Below are positions 26,279 to 35,500 of a DNA stretch of 64,000 bases, in pieces. The notes under the pieces were generated by a model. It searched no databases. It was not told the DNA's origin and was given only the letters and a program-made list of their open reading frames with translations. Positions within the stretch are counted from its first letter, which is position 1. The number at the start of each line of letters is the position of its first letter. This DNA is from Methanofollis tationis (GTDB taxonomy: Archaea; Halobacteriota; Methanomicrobia; Methanomicrobiales; Methanofollaceae), in contig NZ_JABXWR010000001.1 in the NCBI RefSeq assembly GCF_013377755.1, forward strand, positions 1,871,104-1,935,103, written 5' to 3'. Made by a program: the position numbers and the translations under genes.

Positions 26279-27739
26279 ATGGACCGGCTTGAGTATTTCT
26301 CGATTATCGCTCCTGATATCGGGCAGATATTTCGGTTCATGGCGGTGGTCACTTCTCTCCCCCTCGCCGTCACCGTCATCTACGGCGAGTGGGAGATGTT
26401 TGTGCCGATGGCGCTCGTACCCCTGATCTTTCTGCTCGTCGGCAGTCTTCTCGTGCGGGTGCCGCATCCGGCCCGTGAGGCCCGCCTTTCCATCGCCCTG
26501 ACGGCGGTGGCGCTCATCTGGTTCTCGTCCGCCCTCATCGGTTCGGTGCCGTTCATCGTCGGCCTTCAGATGCCGGTGACCGACGCCGTCTTCGAGGCGA
26601 TGTCGGGATGGACCGATACCGGCCTCACCCTCCTGACCGACATTGAGCATACGCCAAAGACCCTGCTCTTCTGGCGCTCGTTCATGCAGTGGCTCGGCGG
26701 CATCGGTATCGTCGCCTTCACCGTCGCCCTCGCCAGCCGCTCCGGCCTGATCCAGCGCGGTCTCTACCGCTCGGAAGGGCGGTCGGAAGCCTTCATGCCG
26801 AGCGTCGTCGGCACCGGCATGGCGATGTGGCGGATCTATATCATCATCACCCTCGCCTCAGTCGGGCTTGTCCTCCTCTCCGGGGTGCCGCTCTGGGACG
26901 CCGTGAACCTCGCCCTCACGGCGATCGCCACCGGCGGTTTCTCTGTCCACTCCGCGGGGATCCCGTATTATCAGAACCCCCTTCTCGAACTCCTCCTCGT
27001 CCCGGTGATGCTCGCAGGCGCCATGCCCTTCAAACTCTATTACCTGATGTACTCTCACCGGAAGGTCAGCTTCTTCGGGGACCGCCAGGCCGTCGCTCTT
27101 CTTGCTTTCACCCTCATCGGATTTCTCGTCCTCACCGCCGACTTCGTCTTCCTGATGGGACGCGATCTCTTCACCGCCCTGCGCGAGGGGATCTTCATGG
27201 CGACGGCAGGAATCACGAGCACCGGCTTCCAGAACTCCTCCCTGCACGTCTGGCCGGCGGTGACCACGCTTTTTCTTGTCATGTTCATGTTCATCGGGGG
27301 ATCGTCGGGTTCGACGGCCGGCGGCCTGAAGATCTCGAAGGTGATCCTGGGGCTGGAGGGGCTTGCCTGGTGGTTCAGGCGGATCTTCGTATCAGGAAAG
27401 GCGATTGTCCCCTTCAGGCATGAGGGGAGAACCGTGCAGAAGAACATCGCCGAGATCGAGGTCTCAAAGAATATGCTCGTCATCATCCTCTATTTTGTCA
27501 GCGTCTTCTTCTGCACCATCGCCATCCTCCACTTCGATGCCCAGACGACCGTCGACTCCTCGAAGGTGATCTTCGAGGTCGTCTCGGCGTTCTGCAACAA
27601 CGGCATTTCAACCGGTTTTGTCAATCCTGACATGAGCCTCGGCTCGAAATGGGCGTTTATCTTTCTGATGTGGTTCGGGAGGCTGGAGATCGTCCCGGTC
27701 CTCGTCCTGTTTATGGGCCTGATCAAGGGTTTTGACTGA
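26279..27739 (+). CDS. trkH: TrkH/KtrB family potassium uptake protein
   Basis: Large membrane protein (486 aa, 8-10 helices) that forms the ion-conducting subunit of Trk/Ktr potassium systems. Filter-loop sequences of the four P-loop repeats can be seen: AMSGWTDTGLTL, ALTAIATGGFSVH, MATAGITSTGFQ and VSAFCNNGISTGF, with FIGGSSGSTAGGLKISK nearby. The NAD-binding regulatory subunit TrkA is not encoded next to it. It is followed after 57 bases by the NifH-like gene, which has its own promoter-like region. Confidence 0.95.
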   Translation: MDRLEYFSIIAPDIGQIFRFMAVVTSLPLAVTVIYGEWEMFVPMALVPLIFLLVGSLLVRVPHPAREARLSIALTAVALIWFSSALIGSVPFIVGLQMPVTDAVFEAMSGWTDTGLTLLTDIEHTPKTLLFWRSFMQWLGGIGIVAFTVALASRSGLIQRGLYRSEGRSEAFMPSVVGTGMAMWRIYIIITLASVGLVLLSGVPLWDAVNLALTAIATGGFSVHSAGIPYYQNPLLELLLVPVMLAGAMPFKLYYLMYSHRKVSFFGDRQAVALLAFTLIGFLVLTADFVFLMGRDLFTALREGIFMATAGITSTGFQNSSLHVWPAVTTLFLVMFMFIGGSSGSTAGGLKISKVILGLEGLAWWFRRIFVSGKAIVPFRHEGRTVQKNIAEIEVSKNMLVIILYFVSVFFCTIAILHFDAQTTVDSSKVIFEVVSAFCNNGISTGFVNPDMSLGSKWAFIFLMWFGRLEIVPVLVLFMGLIKGFD

Positions 27740-27746
27740 GTCGGGA

Positions 27747-27758
27747 CCAAATATTTTT
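27747..27758 (+). promoter_or_regulatory. candidate TATA box for the nitrogenase-like operon
   Basis: CCAAATATTTTT sits about 40-50 bases before the NifH-like start, with a second AT-rich word GTTAATATCAAT at 27761-27772. Either could direct transcription separate from trkH. No palindrome resembling the NrpR site GGAA-N6-TTCC is seen here. Confidence 0.4.
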
Positions 27759-27796
27759 GCGTTAATATCAATGCACTATATATCGGATGCACGCCC

Positions 27797-28627
27797 ATGA
27801 GAGATGACATGAAACAGATCGCCCTCTACGGGAAGGGCGGGATTGGCAAGTCCACCACCTCCGCGAACCTCTCCGCCGCTCTGGGTGAGACCGGACTCGA
27901 CATCCTGCAGATCGGCTGCGACCCCAAGCACGATTCCACGAGGATGCTGATGCACGGTGCCTGGATACCAACCGTTCTCGACCTGGTCAGGGAGCGGGGC
28001 GATGCCGCGATCGTCACGGACGACGTCGTCTTTACGGGCTACGCCGGTGTCCGCTGCGTCGAAGCCGGCGGCCCTGAACCGGGTATCGGCTGTGCGGGCC
28101 GGGGGATCATCGCCACCTTCCAGCTCCTCGAACGTCTCGGTGCGTTAAACGGCGATGTGATCGTGTACGATGTCCTCGGCGACGTCGTCTGCGGGGGGTT
28201 TGCGATGCCGATGCGCGAGGGGTATGCAAAAGAGGTCTACCTGATCACCTCGGGCGAGTTGATGTCCCTGTATGCAGCAAACAACATCGCAAAGGCGATC
28301 GCCAGGCTCGCAAAGCGGTCGAGGCAGACCTGTGCCCTCGCCGGCGTGATCTGCAACTCAAAGAACATGGAAGGGGAGGAAGACCTCGTCAGGGAGTTTG
28401 CCTCACGCATCAACTCCGCGATGGTGGCCTACATCCCGCGGTCCCGCACGGTGACCCTTGCCGAGCTGAACCGGCAGACGGTGATGGAATATGCCCCTGA
28501 ATCCGAGCAGGCAGGCGTGTACCGTCGCCTTGCCGAAGATATCATGAAGAATACGCGGACATCGATACCGACACCCCTTGAAATTGATGAACTCGAAGAA
28601 CTCGCCCGCAGGTTCGCTCAGGTATGA
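27797..28627 (+). CDS. NifH-like ATPase (nitrogenase iron-protein homologue)
   Basis: A 276-residue P-loop Fe protein. Walker A is [16 protein letters not shown]; switch I region [12 protein letters not shown] is intact; the two cysteines that hold the bridging [4Fe-4S] cluster of the homodimer are present in [13 protein letters not shown] and [14 protein letters not shown]. It therefore should be a reductase giving electrons to a NifDK-like partner, encoded by the two following overlapping genes. Start ATG 27797 or ATG 27809 ([11 protein letters not shown]) are both possible. It resembles CfbC of F430 synthesis too, but CfbC works with one NifD-like protein, not two. Confidence 0.93.
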   Translation: MRDDMKQIALYGKGGIGKSTTSANLSAALGETGLDILQIGCDPKHDSTRMLMHGAWIPTVLDLVRERGDAAIVTDDVVFTGYAGVRCVEAGGPEPGIGCAGRGIIATFQLLERLGALNGDVIVYDVLGDVVCGGFAMPMREGYAKEVYLITSGELMSLYAANNIAKAIARLAKRSRQTCALAGVICNSKNMEGEEDLVREFASRINSAMVAYIPRSRTVTLAELNRQTVMEYAPESEQAGVYRRLAEDIMKNTRTSIPTPLEIDELEELARRFAQV

Positions 28628-29630
28628 GGGGTGCACCCTCACCGGCGCACTCTCTGTTACGACGCAGGTACGGGACGCCGTCACGGTAGTCCACGGCCCG
28701 ACCGGGTGCACGCACCACAATTTCTCTCTTCTTCATGCGATCGCCGCGGAGCAGGACGATTGTGCCCTCCCCCCGCTGGTCTCGACCAACCTTGCTGAGA
28801 GCGAGATCATCTTCGGGGGCGAGGAGGCGCTCGCCAGGACGCTTCAGCGCGTCGCCGACGACGGGCCGGCGGCGATCTTCGTGCTCTCCACCTGCATCAC
28901 CGAGACGATCGGGGACGATATCTGTTCTGTCTGCGCCCGTGACTTCGGGCTGCCGGTGATCCCGGTCCCGACGGCCGGTTTTCTCGGCGGCGCCTTCTCT
29001 GACGGCCTGAACGCGGCGCTGAATACTCTTGCCGCCCTTGCCGGGAGCGAGGGTGTGGAGGAGCAGACGGTTACCGTCATCGGGGAGAAGAATCTTGAGT
29101 TCGAGGTCGAGGAGAATTTTGCTGAGGTTGAAAGGCTGCTCGGGCTGCTCGGTCTCCGGGTCGGCGTCAGATTTGTGCGGAAGATGCGGTTCGCCGACTT
29201 TGAGCGTCTCGGCTCGGGGAGCCTCACTGTTCTCAGGGAACCTGCCCTCAGGCCGGTCGGCGAGGCGCTGAAGCGGCGCTTCGGGACGCCATATATCGAT
29301 TCATTTCCTATCGGGCTTGAGGGGGGCATATCGTTTCTGGAGGAGGCCGCCGCGATCATGGGGCTCGATGCCGGCCCGTCGGTTGAGGCTGAGAGGAGGC
29401 ATCAGGCCGATATGCTCTCGTCCTTTGCCGACATGCGCGGGACGGCGGTCTCCCCCGACCCCCTGACCCTGGGGTCGCTGGAGTACGCCCCGGTCAGGCG
29501 CGTGATGGCGGCGCTTGACCTGAAGGCCGATAGCGGCGGTGCCAGTCTTTCCCTGCCGTACAGCCCGCCCGTGGGAACGGCCGGGATCAGGCGTCTGCTC
29601 CACCGCTGGAGGAGGAGGGCACATGCCTGA
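28587..29630 (+). CDS. NifD-like component of an uncharacterised nitrogenase-like enzyme
   Basis: A 347-residue oxidoreductase/nitrogenase component 1 protein. Cys16 (RYEGCTLTG), Cys41 ([10 protein letters not shown]) and Cys103 ([12 protein letters not shown]) have spacings of 25 and 62, very close to the P-cluster cysteines of NifD (62, 88, 154). It is shorter than NifD (about 480-550 aa), and I find no FeMo-cofactor cysteine or histidine context. The ATG lies within the last 41 bases of the NifH-like gene; the stop overlaps the NifK-like start by 8 bases. The enzyme likely reduces a small or tetrapyrrole-like substrate; which one cannot be read from sequence. Confidence 0.88.
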   Translation: MNSKNSPAGSLRYEGCTLTGALSVTTQVRDAVTVVHGPTGCTHHNFSLLHAIAAEQDDCALPPLVSTNLAESEIIFGGEEALARTLQRVADDGPAAIFVLSTCITETIGDDICSVCARDFGLPVIPVPTAGFLGGAFSDGLNAALNTLAALAGSEGVEEQTVTVIGEKNLEFEVEENFAEVERLLGLLGLRVGVRFVRKMRFADFERLGSGSLTVLREPALRPVGEALKRRFGTPYIDSFPIGLEGGISFLEEAAAIMGLDAGPSVEAERRHQADMLSSFADMRGTAVSPDPLTLGSLEYAPVRRVMAALDLKADSGGASLSLPYSPPVGTAGIRRLLHRWRRRAHA

Positions 29631-30735
29631 ACGCCCCTGCGCCAACCCGGTCTGGCCGTGCGCCATGTGCGGAGCGGTCTCCTGCCTTTCAGGTTTTTCC
29701 GGGATCGACGTGGTCATCCACGGCTCGTCGGGCTGCTACTTTTATCCGGCATCGCTCATCCAGAGGCCGGTTCACGCAACCATGATCCTGGAAGAGGAAG
29801 TGATATTCGGATCAGAGGAGCGGCTTTGTCAGGTGGTCGACGAGATCAGGGGGCGGGGGAAGCGTGTGGCCGTCGTCCTGACCTGCGTCCCGTCGGTGAC
29901 CGGCGAGGACATCACCGCGATGCTCGACGATGAGGGCGTGATCGTCATCGACAGCCCGGGGTTTGCCGGCGGGATGGAGGAGGGTTACCGGCGGGCGATG
30001 GCGGCGCTTGGCCCCGCGGTGGGGGAAGGAGTAGATGGGATAACGGTCGACGGCCTCAACCCGATCGACCCGTTCTACCGGGGCAACCTGCTGGAGGCCG
30101 AACGGATGATCAGGATGGCAGGCGGGCGGGTTGCGGCGGCGCTTGCGGCCGGGCCGGTTGAGGGGATCAAGGCGTGCGGCCGGGTCTCGGTCGGCACCAA
30201 CCCCGGCCTCTCCGCTGGCGTCGGTCGCTCTGTCGGCTACCTTCTTGGCCTGGATCCGACGAAGGCGGCGTTCTCGCGCCTCGCCGACCTCTGTGGTCTT
30301 GACGCCGGGCCGGTCCTCCAGGAAGCGGAAGAGGCCGGGGAACAGATCGACCGGGCCTGCGACAAATATCTCTCCCGCTTCGATCCGCCGGCGGTGGCGA
30401 TCTTTGCGGAGGACTCCTATGCGGCGTTTGCCGCCGCCACCCTGAGGCGATATCTCGACGCCGAGATCGCGGTGCTCGCTCCCAGGACCGGGGAAGGGGC
30501 AGTCACCTCTCTGGAGGAGATTGAGGAATTGATCGCGGAGGCCGGACCCGACCTGATCCTGGGCTCGTCGTACGAGCAGGCCGTGGCGCCTGAGATCCCG
30601 TTCGTGGGATTGACGTTTCCGCAGCGGGGCAGGGTGCGCCTCCATGCCCGTCCGATTACGGGCATCGAGGGCTCTCTCGCCTTTATCGAGGACGTGCTCA
30701 CGGCGTGCCGCTCCCGCCGCCCTTCAGGGGAATAA
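29623..30735 (+). CDS. NifK-like component of an uncharacterised nitrogenase-like enzyme
   Basis: A 370-residue second component 1 protein. The N-terminus is cysteine-rich (Cys6, Cys13, Cys16, Cys21), then Cys38 in HGSSGCYFYP and Cys88 in VLTCVPSVTGEDI; Cys13-Cys38-Cys88 match the NifK P-cluster spacing in outline. Later parts show PGFAGGMEEGYRRAM, GTNPG and SSYEQAVA, the last like the substrate-side loops of NifD/NifE relatives. The start is secured by GGAGGAGGG seven bases upstream. With the two preceding genes it makes a complete reductase plus heterodimer set. Confidence 0.88.
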   Translation: MPERPCANPVWPCAMCGAVSCLSGFSGIDVVIHGSSGCYFYPASLIQRPVHATMILEEEVIFGSEERLCQVVDEIRGRGKRVAVVLTCVPSVTGEDITAMLDDEGVIVIDSPGFAGGMEEGYRRAMAALGPAVGEGVDGITVDGLNPIDPFYRGNLLEAERMIRMAGGRVAAALAAGPVEGIKACGRVSVGTNPGLSAGVGRSVGYLLGLDPTKAAFSRLADLCGLDAGPVLQEAEEAGEQIDRACDKYLSRFDPPAVAIFAEDSYAAFAAATLRRYLDAEIAVLAPRTGEGAVTSLEEIEELIAEAGPDLILGSSYEQAVAPEIPFVGLTFPQRGRVRLHARPITGIEGSLAFIEDVLTACRSRRPSGE

Positions 30736-30804
30736 GAGGGCGAACGGGATGCAGAGGGCGGCGAACGCCAGGGCGTTGGGTGCCCGCCTGACTATCATGC
30801 CGGG

Positions 30805-30981
30805 ATGCGCCTCGCCCTCTTTGCCGATACCTCGGTCAACTCTGAGGGCAAGCACGTCTTCGGCAACCAGGACATGCGCGAGTGTTTCCCGCCCGAGCGC
30901 CTCCACCTCTTCGACGATCTTTATCTTGTGGGGGCGTTCAGGGCGGAGCGAGAAGACCCCGGCCAACAGGTGCGGGGATGA
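30805..30981 (+). CDS. possible small ORF or gene remnant, unknown
   Basis: A 58-codon frame (MRLALFADTSVNSEGKHVFG...) with strong GC3 bias like neighbouring genes, located 69 bases after the NifK-like stop and in the same frame. It is too short for any family I know. The start recalls the first strand of metallophosphoesterases but lacks the metal-binding histidine, so it may be the leftover of a gene cut by the insertion-sequence decay that follows. The opposite strand of the same stretch is also open, which lowers confidence. Confidence 0.3.
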   Translation: MRLALFADTSVNSEGKHVFGNQDMRECFPPERLHLFDDLYLVGAFRAEREDPGQQVRG

Positions 30982-31054
30982 AAGCGGAACCGCCCTTCCT
31001 ATGTCAGTTGGTCTTCTAACGATACATTTTTTTTATGTTCCTGCATCCTATCAT

Positions 31055-31214
31055 AGTTTGTCTACGTTGCGAGAACCAAGCAGCCTGGCATTTCAAGTCA
31101 CTGTAGGGCAGGGACTGCCCGAACAGTATAATCAACGCCCATGGAGATCTATCTGGTAAGACCTCTTCCGAGGCAAGGTCATTGAAGTGGGAAGCCACGC
31201 CCTTTAGGGCGTGG
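31055..31214 (+). mobile_element. decayed 3' end of an IS200/IS605-type tnpB with terminal hairpin
   Basis: Pieces of a TnpB C-terminus can be read in three frames: SLSTLREPSSLAFQVTVGQGLPE (31055-31123 split by frame), TPMEIY (from about 31136) and GKVIEVGSHAL followed by TAG at 31205-31207. The stop lies in the loop of a perfect 8-bp hairpin CCACGCCC-TTTA-GGGCGTGG (31195-31214), typical of IS605 right ends and of the omega RNA 3' scaffold. At least two frameshifts and no upstream catalytic part show it is a relic. The rest of 30982-31296 holds nothing else recognisable. Confidence 0.65.
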
Positions 31215-31296
31215 TAGTTCACGGACTCTATGGTCGGGGAGTTCGGGAAAGGCTACAATGAGTGGCCTGATCCCCTCTCTGAAAATGGGTGACGGT

Positions 31297-32319
31297 TCAG
31301 GCCCCGACCCCCATCGCTTCCCTGATCTCCCTGATCGAGAAGTAGCCGACATCCTTGAAATATCGCTCTGCCTCTTTTGAGGTGGCAAACTGGATGAAGG
31401 CGGCCTGGGCTCCGGTGGGTGTGCCGTTGGTGAGGTAGTTCAGCGGCCTGGTGAGCGCCTGTATGTAGGTCTCCTCCTCGTCATCCGTGTGTGCGAGTTC
31501 GCCGAGGATCGCCTCCCTGAACGAGGTGCCCGGAGAGGGGAGGGCCAGGTCTGATCCCCGGTCTATCACCCTGAGGGGGTGGACCTGCGCCGCCCCTTCC
31601 GCATACCCGACGTCGACAAAACCGATTGCACCGGGGTTATCCGCGACGGCCTTCAGGACGCCAGCACTGCCCTCTGCTTCGATCTGCTGGATCGTCCCGT
31701 ATTTTCCCGTGTCTGCCGTCGGGAGAGAAGCATCGAGATTTTTTGCCGCCGTTCCGTACAGCCATTGGGCAAAGATCTCTTCAGTGCCTGAACTGTCACT
31801 TCTCTGGACAACCGCCCTCACCTCAGAGAGGTGCGGCATTGCTGTCAGGTCCTCGCTCACCGTATTATAGAGCAGTGCCACCTCCTCGCAGGAGATCTCG
31901 TACGAGGGATATCCGCTGCCCGCAATGAGTACAACGCCGCTCCCTCCGATCGGGTGGACGACAAGGTTTGGATACTGTTCCCGTTCCGTGGCTTCGAGAG
32001 ATCTGGAGGCCGAACCGATCTCTGCCGTTCCGTCGACGGTGCGCGCGATCCCTGCACCAGAACCTCCCCCTTCGACAACAACCCTGACGTCGGGGTGGTG
32101 CGCCATGAAATCAGCAGCGAGGTACTCTGAGATCGGCTGGATCGTTGTGGATCCCGCAACGGTCAGGTTGGCCGGCGAGAGCGTGCCTGCGCCGGTGCCT
32201 GGGGAGAGGGGCGGGAAAAGGAAGACCAGGGCAACAATGGCGGTGATCAGGAGCAGCGCCACAATGCCGAGGTATTGATTATGAGAGAGTGAAACTCCGT
32301 CTTTGCTGTAAGGATGCAT
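31297..32319 (-). CDS. pstS: PstS-like phosphate-binding lipoprotein/anchored protein
   Basis: A 340-residue substrate-binding protein with one N-terminal membrane anchor (about 14-36, YLGIVALLLITAIVALVFLF) and a type II periplasmic-binding fold. The phosphate-binding hallmarks are present: TVAGSTTIQPISEYLA, GGGSGAGIARTVDG, and RSDSSGTEEIFAQWL. The ATG follows AAGGTGAG by 6 bases; a GTG three codons upstream lies inside that site. No pstCAB or phoU genes are nearby; instead a hybrid sensor kinase is transcribed divergently, so it may act in sensing as well as uptake. Confidence 0.9.
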   Translation of the reverse strand: MHPYSKDGVSLSHNQYLGIVALLLITAIVALVFLFPPLSPGTGAGTLSPANLTVAGSTTIQPISEYLAADFMAHHPDVRVVVEGGGSGAGIARTVDGTAEIGSASRSLEATEREQYPNLVVHPIGGSGVVLIAGSGYPSYEISCEEVALLYNTVSEDLTAMPHLSEVRAVVQRSDSSGTEEIFAQWLYGTAAKNLDASLPTADTGKYGTIQQIEAEGSAGVLKAVADNPGAIGFVDVGYAEGAAQVHPLRVIDRGSDLALPSPGTSFREAILGELAHTDDEEETYIQALTRPLNYLTNGTPTGAQAAFIQFATSKEAERYFKDVGYFSIREIREAMGVGA

Positions 32320-32377
32320 CGTGCTCACCTTGTATGGGGTTCAGGAAGCCTGACAATTGAATGAATGGACGAACACA

Positions 32378-32399
32378 AATATATAGTTTTTTAAAAATA
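32378..32399 (-). promoter_or_regulatory. AT-rich promoter region of pstS-like gene
   Basis: Read on the minus strand this region holds TTTTTAAAAAACTATATATTTG, a run containing a good archaeal TATA box about 60-70 bases before the start codon. Confidence 0.45.
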
Positions 32400-32540
32400 T
32401 CTATTGTGGTATTGGGTAATTTCTCGAGGAATACGGGCATTGGAATTTCTTTTGAACATATTCGGTGTAAATAATCGTGCAATCTTTTTTTATGCTCATC
32501 GCATGCCGATGAGAGGGTGGCGTGAGGGGCCCGCCGTGGA

Positions 32541-32575
32541 GATATAGTATATCTATAGTCCAGATATATTCTGGA
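32541..32575. promoter_or_regulatory. two adjacent perfect inverted repeats upstream of sensor kinase
   Basis: GATATA-G-TATATC (32541-32553) and TCCAGA-TATAT-TCTGGA (32559-32575) are two perfect 6-bp-arm palindromes, 18 bases apart start to start, ending 10 bases before the kinase ATG. The AT-rich centres can also serve as TATA elements, so a regulator bound here would block the promoter. Confidence 0.5.
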
Positions 32576-32585
32576 GATAAACTAT

Positions 32586-35500
32586 ATGCTTCTTTCTGAT
32601 CAACGGTTTTCATTCATGGGACTATATCCTGATGCTGATCGGACTGCAGTCGGCTATGGAACTGGCGATCAGGATACCCGCCCGTTTTATGGGCCGCTCT
32701 TCCGCGCCTTCTCCTCTCTCAGGATCAAAACTGCCCTGATCATCTTTGCCACCTCGGTCGCCCTCACCATTGTCATGGCCCTGACCTCGCAGGCCCTCAT
32801 GCTCGGCGGCTTCACCGCACTGGAGGAGCAGGCCATGCAGGAGAATCTTGCCCGGGCAAAGAACGCGATCGCCGAAGATCTCTCAAAACTCGATATGATC
32901 GCCTTCACCTGGGCAGAGGCAGATGATACCGGCAGGTTTATGGGGGACAGGGATGCCTCATACCTCCGCTCAAATTTTCCCGACGAGAACTTCGTGGGCT
33001 CGGACTTCAATCTCTTTATGATCACCGATGCCGACGGGGAGATTGTCTGGCACAAATATGTGAACCTGGTCTATGAACACGAGATGCCGACACCAAAAAG
33101 TCTCCTCGAACAGGTTCCGGCCCTTTCTCCTGCTACTGGTAGCGAGGCCATCAGCGGTATCCTCATGCTCAGCTCAGGGCCGATGATGATCGCCTCCCGC
33201 CCGATCATGGCAGGGGACAGCGGGGGGGTGAGCGGCAGGGTGACCGTCGGGCGGTTCCTTGATCAGGTCGAGATCGCACGGCTCTCCAGGCAGACCGCCC
33301 TCTCCCTCTCCATCAACGAACTCGCTCTTCCTTCTGGAATCTCTGATGTGGGGGAGCGACTGGTGTCGGGAGGGGGTGCGGGTGTAGTCCTGACCGAAGG
33401 GGACGATCGGATCGCCGGCTATGCCCTTCTCCGCGATGTGATGGGCGCCCCGGCCCTGCTCCTGGAGATCGATGCGCCGCGTGAGATCTATCGGGAAGGG
33501 CAGAACGCCGTGCATTATGTCATCATTGCCATTCTCCTGATAGGAGGAGTGTTCAGCGCCCTGATGATCCTCCTCCTCCAGAAGACGTTCATCTCGCGGC
33601 TGGAGATCCTTGGAGGCCGGATCGCCGGCATCGGAAAAGGCGGTAATCTTTCGGCGCGGCTCGATGTCGACGGTGAGGACGAGATCGCCACGGTCGCCGC
33701 TTCGGTAAATGGCATGCTCGCCTCGCTTGAGAACGCCCGGTCCCTCCTGGACGAGAGCAGGGAACGCTACAGCAGGGTGATCAACGAGGCAAAGGAGATC
33801 ATCTTCACCCTCGATCTGGAGGGGAACCTCACCTCGGTCAACAGGGTGGCTGAAGACCTCACCGGCCGGAGCCGGGACGACCTGATCGGCAGGCCGGTAC
33901 GCGAGTTTATCGCCCCGCCCTACCTGCACCTTATTGAGGGGAGCCTGACCGGAAAGATCGAAAAGGTACAGGAGAAGACGGTTGAAATTGGCATATTGTC
34001 AAAATCAGGCTGGCTGCATATCCTCGAGGTGCGGTTGAAACCGCAGCGGCAGGGGGAACACTCCTGGATTTTTGGCATTGCGCGCGATATCACCGAGCTG
34101 CGCCGGACCGAGGAGGAGCTGGACCTCCACCGCAACCATCTTGAGGACCTGATCAGGGAGCGGACCGACGCCCTGATCAGGGCGAACGCCAGCCTGAACC
34201 AGGAGATTATCGACCGGAAATGGGCCGAGGAAAGACTGGCATCGGAGAAGAAACGGCTGTCAGTGACGCTCTCGTCCATTGCCGAGGGCGTGATATCCAC
34301 CGATACTGGCGGGCGTATCGTACTGATCAACGAGATCGCTACAACGATGACGGGCTTCACCAGGGAAAAGGCCTGCGGCATGGGAATTGGATCCGTCCTC
34401 CATCTCCGCGATGCGCAGGGAAAAGAGGTTGCTGCACGCCTCCTCGAAGAGGTGCTCTCGGGAAAAAAGGTTCTCACGCTCTCCAGGGATCTCACCCTCT
34501 CAGGTCAGGACGGCTCTGAGATCCCGGTCTCCATCTCGGGATCCCCGATCCATGACGAGGGTGAAAATGTCGCCGGTGCCGTCGTCATCTTCAGAGATAT
34601 CACCGGGACACTGAAATACGAGGAAGAGCTTCGCAGGCAGGAGAAAATCAGGTCGATCGGGACGCTTGCCGGTGGGATTGCCCATGACTTCAACAACATG
34701 CTTGCCGCCGTCACCGGCAATCTTTCGATCGCCAGAATGGACGTCCCGGAAGATTCTCCTGCCTATTCCCACCTCTGCGATGCCGAGGCCGCCGCCTTCA
34801 GGGCCAGAGACGTCACACAGCAACTGATCACCTTCTCGAAGGGTGGAGCCCCGGTGAAAAAGACCGCCGAGATCGGCGAGCTCGTTCGGGAGACTGCACG
34901 TTTCTCTCTGCGCGGGCGGAAGTCCACGCTCTGCATCATGATTGCCGACGACCTCTGTCGGGTGGACGTGGATACCGGCCAGATCAGCCAGGTGATCCAG
35001 AACCTGATTATCAATGCCGACCAGGCGATGCCCGAGGGCGGCACCATTGAGGTGAAGGCTGAAAACATTCTGGTTCAGCAGGAGAAACCCCCGATCGGGC
35101 CGGGCAGGTACCTGCGGATCACTGTTGGAGACCACGGGACCGGTATCCCTGAGGAGATCAGGGGCCGGATCTTCGACCCCTACTTTACAACGAAAAAAGA
35201 AGGAAACGGTCTTGGCCTTGCCTCGTGCCAGTCGATCGTGAGGAACCACGGTGGTTTCATCGAACTCCAAACCGAGATGGGAGTGGGGACCGCTTTCAAG
35301 GTCTACCTGCCGGCATCGCAGAAACCGCCGGAAAAACCGGAGGAAGGGGCCTGCCCTGCTGAACGCCCGGAAAAAAGCGCATCTGGGATGGGGAAGGTGC
35401 TCGTGATGGATGACAATGAGGAGATCATCCGTGTTGCCGAGGCGCTGCTCCGGCGGCGGGGTTTTGTCGTGGAAGGGGCCGCGGACGGGCTGGAGGCGAT

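Noticed and set aside
27797-30735. Annotation of the operon as nitrogenase or as CfbC/CfbD
   Set aside because: Two component 1 proteins of 350-370 aa without recognisable cofactor ligands, and no nifE/N/B, argue against nitrogenase; the CfbD N-terminal pattern is not seen and Cfb needs only one such protein.
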